DNA of 5,832 nucleotides from Acidobacteriaceae bacterium (GCA_003133425.1 PKXI01000471.1:1-5832); one strand, 5' to 3'. Shown: positions 1 to 5,831, counted from the stretch's first letter. Notes: generated from the sequence alone by a model not told the origin. Program-made: numbers and translations.

Positions 1-60
1 TAAATTAGAAATGCTCTAGTACCATGACCGCGTGATTGCGTAATAAGGATTATGACGATT

Positions 61-109
61 GGGTGCCCCAGGTCCCGATTCTGGGACCTGGGAGAGTACA
101 AATCCAAAC
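61..109. repeat. Intergenic hairpin repeat, copy 1 (3' of second plsC)
   Basis: The copy opens with GGGTGCCCC and contains a perfect 10-bp inverted repeat, CCCAGGTCCC (67-76) and GGGACCTGGG (83-92), around a 6-nt loop. The tail is GAGAGTACAAATCCAAAC. The opening and tail resemble the copies at 1738-1794 and 3269-3326. It lies 11 nt beyond the stop of the second plsC, so its RNA hairpin could act at the 3' end of the transcript. There is no T-run after the stem on the minus strand, so I do not call it a classical intrinsic terminator. Confidence 0.7.
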
Positions 110-119
110 GGTCGCAGTA

Positions 120-830
120 CTAGCCCCGCATCCACTCCGGCAGTCCCGAGGCAATCGCCGCCCGCACTGCCGCCATCAACTGCTCACGCGTTTCAAAATC
201 GTGCGGGTAAATCGGCGCATGAAAAACAAAGTGTGCCGTCCCCGGCTTGATGGCAAAACTGCCTTTGGCGAGCAGCGCCTCCGTCCCGTAGATTGACACT
301 GGAATGCAAGGTGCGCCGGTCTGCATCGCCAGATAAAACGTGCCTTTCTTGAACGGCAACATGCGGCCGTCCTTCGAACGCGTGCCCTCGACGAACGTCG
401 TAATGTGGACGCCCTTTTCCAGGATCAGCCTGGCCGCGGCTACGCTTTCCTGTGCGTTCGACGGGCTCCCTGTGCGGTCCACGGGAATGAATTCGCCCAG
501 CTTCATGCAGTAGCCGAAGATTGGAAGGTTGAATACAGAGCGCTTGGCGAAGCCGGCTGTGCGTCCTGGGATCCGTGGAATCAGGCCCGGCGGATCAAGG
601 TTCGACACATGGTTGGCCATGAAGATGCAGGCCTGCCCGGCGGGAACATTCTCCCGCCCCTCAACCTGCACACGGATGCGGCCTGCGCGGAAGCCGGTGC
701 GGACGATAAAGCAAGTGACTTCGTAGAGCGGTCCCACGTTGCCCGTTATCATGGCCAGCGGAATGAAGATCACCGCCGAGGGAATGCTTAAAACGAGAAT
801 GACGACAAATACAAAAACCGAAGCGATCAT
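120..830 (-). CDS. plsC: 1-acyl-sn-glycerol-3-phosphate acyltransferase (second, promoter-distal paralogue)
   Basis: A 236-residue PlsC-family membrane acyltransferase. The family transfers an acyl group to the sn-2 position of lysophosphatidic acid to give phosphatidic acid at the inner membrane. Seen in the sequence: a hydrophobic N-terminal segment (about residues 3-28); the catalytic NH-x4-D box NHVSNLDPP with H74 and D79; GEFIPVDR (112-119); FVEGTRS (146-152), the glycerophosphate-binding block; and CIPVSIYG (175-182). The ATG at 828-830 puts the membrane segment at the extreme N-terminus, and the length equals that of its neighbour. Only a weak GGAA-like site precedes it. The protein is colinear without gaps with the upstream paralogue (948-1658), with more than half the residues identical by eye and the same ending IASGLPEWMR. 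The acyl donor and exact lysolipid substrate cannot be read from sequence. The gene is last in the same-strand run. Confidence 0.9.
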   Translation of the reverse strand: MIASVFVFVVILVLSIPSAVIFIPLAMITGNVGPLYEVTCFIVRTGFRAGRIRVQVEGRENVPAGQACIFMANHVSNLDPPGLIPRIPGRTAGFAKRSVFNLPIFGYCMKLGEFIPVDRTGSPSNAQESVAAARLILEKGVHITTFVEGTRSKDGRMLPFKKGTFYLAMQTGAPCIPVSIYGTEALLAKGSFAIKPGTAHFVFHAPIYPHDFETREQLMAAVRAAIASGLPEWMRG

Positions 831-858
831 GATTGTTCCGTCAAAGACCCAAATGCTT

Positions 859-909
859 GTGCGCCCCAGGCCCCACCTTTGAAGTCCGGGAGATGTCCAA
901 CGACCTAAG
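859..909. repeat. Intergenic hairpin repeat, degenerate copy (between the two plsC genes)
   Basis: This stretch keeps the outer parts of the repeat family: GTGCGCCCCAGG on the left (859-870) and CCGGGAGATGTCC followed by ACCTAAG on the right (886-908). The inner stem is eroded. CCCAGGC against GTCCGGG pairs only with one mismatch and one G-U, and the centre CCCACCTTTGAA is not palindromic. I assign it to the family from the flanks and from its intergenic position, which matches that of the clear copies. Confidence 0.4.
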
Positions 910-918
910 AGCTGGAGG

Positions 919-942
919 CTGAAAACTGAAAACTGAAAACTG
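919..942. repeat. Heptamer tandem repeat (CTGAAAA)3-CTG
   Basis: Three exact tandem units of CTGAAAA followed by CTG, with no mismatches. On the transcribed minus strand this reads CAGTTTT repeated. It begins 5 nt after the stop codon of the first plsC and directly precedes the degenerate hairpin repeat, so it lies in the untranslated spacer of the plsC pair. A 7-nt unit in non-coding DNA can change copy number by slippage without disturbing a reading frame. Confidence 0.85.
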
Positions 943-947
943 TCCTT

Positions 948-1658
948 CTATGTTCGCATCCACTCCGGCAGTCCGGAAGCGATGGCATTGCGAACCGCCT
1001 GCGTGAGTTCTTCGCGCGTGGCAAAGCTGGCCGGGTCGATGGGCGGATGAAAGACCACATACGCCGGTCCGGGATGCATGCGCAGGCTGCCCTTGCGCAG
1101 AATCTTTTCCGTGCCGTGAATGGAGACCGGGATGCACAGCGCACCCGCGCCAATGGCCAGGAAGAATGGGCCTTTCTTGAAGGGCAACATGCGGCCGTCC
1201 GGCGATCGGGTGCCCTCAACAAAGGTGGTAATGTGGACCCCCTTGGCCAGCACACGCTCGGCCGCGGCCACGCTCTCTTTTGCGGCGGCCGCGCTGCCGC
1301 TGCGGTCCACGGCGATAAACTCGCCCTGCCGGAAGCCGGTGCCGAGGATCGGAAGCTGGATGAGCGAGCGCTTCATGAAGGCTGAGGTGCGGCCGGGAAT
1401 CAGCGAGACCAGCGCGGGCGGGTCGAGATTCGAAACATGGTTCGACATGAAGATGCACGCGCGGTCCCTGGGCACGTTCTCGATGCCAGTAGTTTTAAAG
1501 CGCACGCCGGCCATCCAACAACTGCTGGCGAGCATGAAGCGCGTGCCTCTGTAAAGCGGCATCACGTTGCCCGTCAACCAGCACCAGGGAATGAAAAGGA
1601 GCGCAGTGGGAATCCCGAGGACGACCATCGTTGTAATGAAAATAATTGACGAAAGCAT
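948..1658 (-). CDS. plsC: 1-acyl-sn-glycerol-3-phosphate acyltransferase (first paralogue)
   Basis: A 236-residue PlsC-family acyltransferase, predicted to make phosphatidic acid from lysophosphatidic acid at the inner membrane. Seen: a hydrophobic N-terminus (about residues 3-28); NHVSNLDPP with H74 and D79; GEFIAVDR (112-119); FVEGTRS (146-152); and CIPVSIHG (175-182). I chose the ATG at 1656-1658 because it gives the same length and N-terminal hydrophobic segment as the paralogue at 120-830. The frame stays open to a TTG at 1782-1784, but that extension translates the intergenic hairpin repeat and yields a charged, low-complexity leader, so I reject it. The site before the ATG is weak (AGAAAGA). 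The two plsC genes look like an old tandem duplication. Differences cluster in the N-terminal helix and in residues 37-57, which could reflect different acyl or membrane preferences (inference). Confidence 0.9.
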   Translation of the reverse strand: MLSSIIFITTMVVLGIPTALLFIPWCWLTGNVMPLYRGTRFMLASSCWMAGVRFKTTGIENVPRDRACIFMSNHVSNLDPPALVSLIPGRTSAFMKRSLIQLPILGTGFRQGEFIAVDRSGSAAAAKESVAAAERVLAKGVHITTFVEGTRSPDGRMLPFKKGPFFLAIGAGALCIPVSIHGTEKILRKGSLRMHPGPAYVVFHPPIDPASFATREELTQAVRNAIASGLPEWMRT

Positions 1659-1737
1659 AAGGGTCTTTCTGATCAGCTCGTTTCGAGCTTGCGAATTACA
1701 TTTGAAATAAACCGGGCCGACTTCGCCCTCAACCCCC

Positions 1738-1794
1738 GTGCCCCGTCCTTTCTCCTTTTCTCCGGAGAAAGGGTGGGAGACCAAAACGCTGAAC
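1738..1794. repeat. Intergenic hairpin repeat, copy 2 (between mpl and first plsC)
   Basis: GTGCCCC (1738-1744) is followed by a perfect 9-bp inverted repeat, CCTTTCTCC (1747-1755) and GGAGAAAGG (1764-1772), with an 8-nt loop. Two G-T pairs and an outer CCC/GGG helix (1742-1744 with 1775-1777) extend the stem. The right flank is GGGTGGGAGACC with tail AAAACGCTGAAC. The flanks match the copies at 61-109 and 3269-3326, but the inner stem is a different sequence. Confidence 0.75.
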
Positions 1795-1817
1795 CATGCC
1801 CGTTCATCGGGCTCGGC

Positions 1818-3236
1818 TCAAGAATGGAGTTCCCTGAGCCGCGCTGGCAGTTTCTCATAGATGCCGTCGAATCCGCCATTGGAAAGAATCGCCACCACGT
1901 CGCCGGATACGAGCCTCGGCGCGATTCCATTTACGATTGCGTCCGCATCGGGAAGCAGCTCGGCCTTCGCGCCGTCAGCATTGAGCGCATTCACCACGTC
2001 TTCAGGGTGCAGCCGTTCGGCGTCGGGAATGCGTTGCTGCTGATACACGCCTGCAAGCACCACGTGATCGGCCAGCCGTAGGCTTGCCACAAGATCGGCT
2101 TCGAGCACTTTGCGCCGCAGCGTATTCGAACGCGGCTCCAGCACCGCCCACAGCCGCGACTGCGGATATACCGACCGCAGTGCCCGCAGCGTCTCGCGAA
2201 TAGCCGTGGGATGGTGCGCGAAATCTTCGATCACCGTGATGCCGTCGATCTCCGCGCGCACTTCAAGACGCCGCTTCACGCTCTTGAAAGTTTTGAGCGC
2301 CTCGCAAATCGCTTCTTTGCTCAGGCCCTGCCCAGAGGCAAGCGCCGCCGCGGCTGTCGCGTTCAGAGCGTTGTGCTCGCCGGCCATGCGCATCTCGAGC
2401 TCGGCCCACAGCACTCCGCCATGCCACACTTCCCAACGCGTGAGGCCATTCTCATGGCGAAGGTTTTTGAGGCGCCAATCGGCGCTCTCTGAAAAGCCGT
2501 AACGCTCCACGCGGCACAACGCATGACTAATGCACTCCGTTACGTTCTCGCTGCCGTCGAATGCAACAATCAAGCCACGGCGCGGAATCAGGTTCACTAG
2601 CCGTTTGAAGGCTGTCTTCACCGCTTCAAGATCCGCGTAAATATCCGCGTGATCGAATTCCACGTGGGTCAAAATCAGCGCGTCGGGAAAGTAGTGCAGA
2701 AACTTCGGCCCTTTGTCGAAGAAGGCTGTATCGTACTCGTCGCCCTCAAGGATGAAGGTGCGTGTGGGCCGCAGTTGAAAGCTCGATCCAAAGTTCTCCG
2801 CCACGCCGCCGATCAGAAACGAAGGCTCCAGCGCCGGTGTCTCGCGCGAGGCAACCTGATAGATCCACGCCAGCATGCTGGTCGTTGTGGTTTTGCCGTG
2901 TGTCCCGGCTACCACTAGCGACTCGCGGCCTATGAGAAATTCTTCGCGCAGCAGCGCGGCCATTGACGTGAATGGAATGCGCTCGTCCAGCACCCGCTCT
3001 ATTTCGGGATTGCCGCGCGAAAGCGCGTTGCCGATTACCACCAGATCCGGCTTTGAATCGAGATTCGCTTCGGCGTAAGGCTCCAGCACCGGAATCCCCA
3101 GCCCGCGCAGCAGGTCGCTCATGGGCGGATAGGCCGCCTTGTCGGAGCCCGTTATGCGGTGACCCTCCAACTGCAGCAGCCCGGCCAGCGACGCCATCGC
3201 AGTTCCGCAAATCCCACTTAGATGAATGTGTCGCAT
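1818..3236 (-). CDS. mpl: UDP-N-acetylmuramate:L-alanyl-gamma-D-glutamyl-meso-diaminopimelate ligase (murein tripeptide recycling)
   Basis: A cytoplasmic Mur-ligase-family enzyme of 472 residues from the preferred start. It joins recycled L-Ala-gamma-D-Glu-mDAP tripeptide to UDP-MurNAc using ATP, returning it to peptidoglycan synthesis. Domains in order: an N-terminal UDP-binding Rossmann part (MRHIHLSGICGTAMASL, residues 1-17; TGSDKAAYPPMS, 29-40); the central ATPase with P-loop GTHGKTTTT (111-119), EGDEYDT (164-170) and HVEFDHAD (191-198); and a C-terminal ligase domain with EDFAHHPTAI (337-346) and EPRSNT (367-372). FAHHP and EPRSNT are the Mpl forms; MurC typically has YGHHP there. I prefer the ATG at 3234-3236 because the family begins MRIHILGICGT-like, and AGAGGAG lies 12 nt upstream. 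An ATG eight codons upstream (3258-3260) would add MLEEQDLG. The gene follows ldcA, whose tripeptide product is Mpl's substrate. Confidence 0.95.
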   Translation of the reverse strand: MRHIHLSGICGTAMASLAGLLQLEGHRITGSDKAAYPPMSDLLRGLGIPVLEPYAEANLDSKPDLVVIGNALSRGNPEIERVLDERIPFTSMAALLREEFLIGRESLVVAGTHGKTTTTSMLAWIYQVASRETPALEPSFLIGGVAENFGSSFQLRPTRTFILEGDEYDTAFFDKGPKFLHYFPDALILTHVEFDHADIYADLEAVKTAFKRLVNLIPRRGLIVAFDGSENVTECISHALCRVERYGFSESADWRLKNLRHENGLTRWEVWHGGVLWAELEMRMAGEHNALNATAAAALASGQGLSKEAICEALKTFKSVKRRLEVRAEIDGITVIEDFAHHPTAIRETLRALRSVYPQSRLWAVLEPRSNTLRRKVLEADLVASLRLADHVVLAGVYQQQRIPDAERLHPEDVVNALNADGAKAELLPDADAIVNGIAPRLVSGDVVAILSNGGFDGIYEKLPARLRELHS

Positions 3237-3248
3237 CCCCAGGTCTTG

Positions 3249-3255
3249 CTCCTCT
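3249..3255 (-). promoter_or_regulatory. Shine-Dalgarno site AGAGGAG for mpl
   Basis: AGAGGAG on the minus strand ends 12 nt before the ATG at 3234-3236, a rather long but usable spacing. It lies inside the extra eight codons that a start at 3260 would add. This fits the downstream start and agrees with the family's N-terminal alignment. Confidence 0.45.
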
Positions 3256-3268
3256 AGCATCTAACTGC

Positions 3269-3326
3269 GGGTGCCCCCTCCTTGCGACGTCTTTGGTCGC
3301 AAGGGTGGGATACCACAAACCTAAAC
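3269..3326. repeat. Intergenic hairpin repeat, copy 3 (between ldcA and mpl)
   Basis: GGGTGCCCCC is followed by a perfect 9-bp inverted repeat, CCTTGCGAC (3280-3288) and GTCGCAAGG (3296-3304), with a 7-nt loop. Beyond one G-T and one mismatched pair, an outer CCC/GGG helix (3275-3277 with 3307-3309) and a GGT/ACC end (3270-3272 with 3312-3314) extend it. The right flank is GGGTGGGATACC with tail ACAAACCTAAAC. It has the same architecture and orientation as the copies at 61-109 and 1738-1794, with a different inner stem. Confidence 0.75.
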
Positions 3327-3352
3327 CACGCCGTCTTTCTATTCCCTATGCC

Positions 3353-4306
3353 CTATTCGCTGTTTTTTCCCACCGCCGGTTCAAGCAAACGCAATTGCGT
3401 CTCATCGCCGACTTTCAAATCTGCCTGAACGCCGAAAGTCAGCGTCACATTCTGACGCGACGCATGGCCGCTGCGCAGACCGATTGCGATCGGTCCATCG
3501 AAGTTGGCGAGCGCGCTCAAAATGGCTTGATCCAGCATTTCCGGCGCAGCGCCCGGTGAAACGCAATCAACCATCTCTCCAAAAACAATGCCGCGTACTC
3601 CCGCCAGCTTGCCGGCAACGCGCAGTTGCCACAGCATGCGATCCACCTGGTAGGGCTTGGCGCCAATGTCTTCAATAAACAGCAGCGTGCCCTCGGTGGC
3701 CGGCTCCCAGTCTGTGCCCAGCAGCGAAACCAGAATGCTGAGGCAGCCGCCATAGAGAACGCCGCCTGCCGAGCCCGGCTTCAATGCGCGCAACCCCTCG
3801 GCCGCGCCCACGCTGTATGGCTCGCCTTCAAGCGCTGCCTGAAAACTGGGCAGATGCACGCCGTCTTCAAGATAAAAATCCGCAGCCGCCATCGGCCCAT
3901 GAAACGCGGGCAAACCAAGTTCGTCCAGCAGTCGCAGTTGCACGCCGGTCAGGTCGCTGTATGCAAAAAATGGCTTGGGATGCTCACGGATCAGCTTCAT
4001 ATCCAATCCGCCGAGCAGGTAATTGGAGCCATAGCCGCCGCGCATGCACATCACCGCGCTTGTCGCTTCATCCGCAAAAGCCGCATTCAAATCGGCCAGG
4101 CGCTGCTGAGGCGTTCCCGCAAAATAGAGCGGCCCGCGTTCGAGTGCAGATGCGCCAAGGCGAGGCTCAAGACCAATGCCGCGCAGCGCCGCCAGTCCGC
4201 GCTGCACACGCTCGGGCTGCGCAAATGAAGCCGGCGCAATCACGCTCACACCAGCGCCCGATCGGACGGCCGGAGGACTCAACAAGCGTGTAGTGCGGTC
4301 AGTCAT
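3353..4306 (-). CDS. ldcA: Muramoyltetrapeptide LD-carboxypeptidase (peptidase family S66)
   Basis: A 317-residue S66-family serine peptidase. LdcA removes the terminal D-Ala from the murein tetrapeptide L-Ala-gamma-D-Glu-mDAP-D-Ala in the cytoplasm, leaving the tripeptide that Mpl reuses. Seen: an N-terminal domain with RGGYGSNYLL (89-98); the nucleophile elbow AYSDLT with S117; FHGPM (135-139); the C-terminal domain with LFIEDIGAKPYQVDRML (209-225), including the catalytic glutamate E212; and GLRSGHASRQ with H281. The Ser-Glu-His triad of the family is therefore complete. There is no signal peptide, in keeping with a cytosolic enzyme. The ATG at 4304-4306 lies 2 nt after the dapF stop (TAA-AG-ATG), which suggests translational coupling; a GAGG lies about 10 nt upstream. 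The S66 family also includes the microcin-resistance protein MccF, but the adjacent mpl and dapF make murein recycling the better reading. Confidence 0.92.
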   Translation of the reverse strand: MTDRTTRLLSPPAVRSGAGVSVIAPASFAQPERVQRGLAALRGIGLEPRLGASALERGPLYFAGTPQQRLADLNAAFADEATSAVMCMRGGYGSNYLLGGLDMKLIREHPKPFFAYSDLTGVQLRLLDELGLPAFHGPMAAADFYLEDGVHLPSFQAALEGEPYSVGAAEGLRALKPGSAGGVLYGGCLSILVSLLGTDWEPATEGTLLFIEDIGAKPYQVDRMLWQLRVAGKLAGVRGIVFGEMVDCVSPGAAPEMLDQAILSALANFDGPIAIGLRSGHASRQNVTLTFGVQADLKVGDETQLRLLEPAVGKNSE

Positions 4307-4308
4307 CT

Positions 4309-5127
4309 TTAGAAAGCCTCACCGCGCGCAATCAGAGCCGCCGGTCCGGTCAGCCATAACTCAGTCCTCGGCCCTCCCCAGACTACGGTCTGTGCTCCGC
4401 CGGGAGCCGCAACATAAAGCGGTGAAACGCAGCCGCTCATCGCAATCGCCGCCGTGGCCGCAGCTGAGCTGCCTGTACCGGACGATGTGGTCGGCCCCAC
4501 GCCGCGCTCGAAGATGCGAATTTCGATCTCGTACTTGTTCACGATCCGCACAAATTCCACGTTGGTCTGCTTTGGAAAATCGGGATGCGCGCAAATCTCC
4601 GCGCCAATCTCGTGCCACGATGTGTCGTTATCATCAAACGCATCGATATCCAGCACGATCACGAAGTGCGGATTGCCGGTCGAAACCTCGACGCCGGCAA
4701 TCTCCATGCCGCCCGCCAGCTTTACCGTTCGTGGAGCAAAAGATGGAACGCCCATCCCGGCCGTCACCTCCACCGTGAATCCAACGTCCGTTTTTACCCC
4801 GTTCACGTGGCACACGCGCACGCCGGCATCGGTCGTGATCTCTACCTCGTTACCCGGCTGCAAGCCGCGTTCGCACGCCATCCACGCAGCCACGCAGCGC
4901 GTTCCGTTCCCGCTGATCTCGGCCACCGACCCGTCTGCATTGTGCAGGCGAATGCGGCCCGATTTTGGGCCGGTCCACTCAAAAAACTCCACACCGTCAG
5001 CGCCCACGCCGGTATTGCGCGCGCAAAGCCGCCGCGTCAAATCAGCCCAATTGGCGCCGTGCGCCGCCTCTTCCGTCACAATAAGAAAATCGTTACCGCA
5101 GGCATGTGCTTTCGTAAAGGGGATCAA
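4309..5127 (-). CDS. dapF: Diaminopimelate epimerase family protein with serine at both catalytic cysteine positions
   Basis: A 272-residue cytoplasmic protein with the DapF two-lobed fold. DapF converts LL- to meso-diaminopimelate, the step before lysine and the source of the mDAP in peptidoglycan. Substrate-binding motifs are intact: CGNDF (10-14), GADGV (42-46), NADGS (63-67), GNPH (151-154), TNVEFV (188-193), FERGVG (206-211) and GTG (217-219). In known DapF the two acid-base residues are cysteines in CGNG and ACGTG. Here they are S72 (codon AGC, 4912-4914) and S216 (codon TCC, 4480-4482), giving ISGNGTRC and SSGTG. The start is TTG (5125-5127) with GGAGGA 3 nt upstream; no in-frame alternative matches the family's beginning. 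Its nearest neighbour ldcA acts on mDAP peptides. It may be a functional lineage variant or a related isomerase. Family membership is firm; epimerase activity is less certain. Confidence 0.85.
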   Translation of the reverse strand: MIPFTKAHACGNDFLIVTEEAAHGANWADLTRRLCARNTGVGADGVEFFEWTGPKSGRIRLHNADGSVAEISGNGTRCVAAWMACERGLQPGNEVEITTDAGVRVCHVNGVKTDVGFTVEVTAGMGVPSFAPRTVKLAGGMEIAGVEVSTGNPHFVIVLDIDAFDDNDTSWHEIGAEICAHPDFPKQTNVEFVRIVNKYEIEIRIFERGVGPTTSSGTGSSAAATAAIAMSGCVSPLYVAAPGGAQTVVWGGPRTELWLTGPAALIARGEAF

Positions 5128-5130
5128 TCT

Positions 5131-5136
5131 TCCTCC
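5131..5136 (-). promoter_or_regulatory. Strong Shine-Dalgarno site for dapF (TTG start)
   Basis: GGAGGA on the minus strand lies 3 nt before the TTG at 5125-5127. It supports that non-ATG start, because translation from there begins IPFTKAHACGNDF, the expected DapF N-terminus. The nearby ATG at 5136-5138 is out of frame and meets TGA after four codons. Confidence 0.75.
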
Positions 5137-5180
5137 ATATCGTGGAATAAAAACTGTCCATCGATAATCGAATCAGCGCC

Positions 5181-5217
5181 GGGACCCCGTCCCTGGGGTG
5201 ACTTCCGGTGAAAGGCC
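5181..5217. other. Small inverted repeats in the spacer upstream of dapF
   Basis: Within the 140-nt gap between the membrane-protein stop and dapF are two short hairpin candidates. The first is ACCCC (5184-5188) with GGGGT (5195-5199), which competes with GGGAC (5181-5185) pairing to GTCCC (5189-5193). The second is CCGG (5205-5208) with CCGG around 5215. They could end transcription of the upstream gene or sit in the dapF leader. Neither is followed by a T-run on the minus strand, so their function is open. I see no convincing -35/-10 pair in the gap. Confidence 0.3.
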
Positions 5218-5267
5218 GGGAAACCGCAGTGCCCAGGTCTCACACTTGACCGTCTTGCCCGATGCTA

Positions 5268-5831
5268 TCACCGCGAATCCCGGCTCGTTCCGATTTGCGG
5301 CACCGGCCCGCTCCCAGGACTTTCGGCAACGTAGAGTGTTCCCGAAGGTTGCCCGTTGGCCGCGAACCGTCGAACCGCCCTCAGCCCCCCGGGATGCGCC
5401 TTCACCGCGCGGTCCACCGCATCGCCGTCGAACGCCAGCACGATCGCCGCATGGGCAGCGGGAGCCTTCAGCGCCGTGTCCCAAATCTCCAGGTCAGCCT
5501 CGTTGATCGTCTGCCGCAACGGAATCCCAGTGAGCGCCACAATCTCCGGATCGACCGAGGTCTCCATCAGAATTGCAGCGCCGGGCCGCTGGTCCAGCAG
5601 CCCGCGCAGCACCGGCGGAATTGCCACCTGGTAAGGCCGATGCGCGGCCATATTCTTTGTGCCTTCCACGTAAACCAGCGGCCCTTCTCGCACCACTTTC
5701 CAGGCATTCAGAGCCACCAGCGCGACCAGCACTCCCACAGCGTACTTCGCCAACTGCGGCTTGAACTCCCTCACCGCGCCGATAGAAAAGTTTGCGACAA
5801 AACCTAGGCCCAGCGCCAGCGCCGGCAGCAG
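5268..5831 (-). CDS. C-terminal part of a membrane protein, possibly a GT39-like glycosyltransferase (5' end outside window)
   Basis: The frame is open to the window edge, so this is the last 187 residues of a longer protein ending in TGA (5268-5270). The visible part starts with a hydrophobic stretch (LLPALALGLGFVANF), a short charged link (REFKPQ), and a second membrane segment (YAVGVLVALVALNAW). A soluble tail of about 140 residues follows, with no catalytic motif I recognise. Two membrane helices followed by a tail containing a VLRGLLDQRP-like region and a GIPLRQTINEAD-like region recall the C-terminal ends of acidobacterial GT39/ArnT-like multi-span glycosyltransferases. This is recall, not a search. 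The GTG at 5772-5774 is an internal valine codon rather than the start, because hydrophobic in-frame sequence continues upstream of it. Whether it shares a transcript with dapF (140 nt away) is unclear. Confidence 0.6.
   Translation of the reverse strand: MLPALALGLGFVANFSIGAVREFKPQLAKYAVGVLVALVALNAWKVVREGPLVYVEGTKNMAAHRPYQVAIPPVLRGLLDQRPGAAILMETSVDPEIVALTGIPLRQTINEADLEIWDTALKAPAAHAAIVLAFDGDAVDRAVKAHPGGLRAVRRFAANGQPSGTLYVAESPGSGPVPQIGTSRDSR

Noticed and set aside
67..92. Intrinsic terminator at the 3' end of the plsC pair
   Set aside because: The 10-bp GC-rich stem is real, but the sequence after it on the minus strand is GCACCCAATCG with no T-run, and the hairpin belongs to a repeat family also found between genes.
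61..3326. CRISPR array formed by the dispersed repeats
   Set aside because: The copies are hundreds of bases apart, separated by whole genes, and differ in their inner sequence. There are no regular spacers and no cas genes.
3626..4293. Long plus-strand open frames opposite ldcA (3626-4228 and 3784-4293)
   Set aside because: They are antisense to a gene with a complete catalytic triad, have low-complexity Arg/Ala/Gln-rich translations with no family motif, and come from the GC-rich codon pattern of the real strand.
4309..5127. dapF as a decayed or frameshifted pseudogene because both cysteines are lost
   Set aside because: The frame is full length for the family, all other ligand motifs are intact, and it has a strong ribosome site and coupling to ldcA. 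The two changes look specific rather than degenerative.
5155..5160. TGGACA as a -35 box for dapF
   Set aside because: No -10-like hexamer lies at 16-18 nt; the expected position falls on the ribosome binding site, so a promoter here is not supported.
4176..5211. Long plus-strand open frames opposite dapF (4176-4778, 4454-5167, 4585-5211)
   Set aside because: They are shadows of dapF. Their translations show no recognisable motifs, while the minus-strand frame carries the full set of DapF binding motifs.
5229..5254. A further copy of the hairpin repeat (GTGCCCAGGTCTCACACTTGACC)
   Set aside because: Only the left half resembles the family. The right GGGTGGGA flank is missing and the stem is at best four paired bases, so chance similarity is likely.
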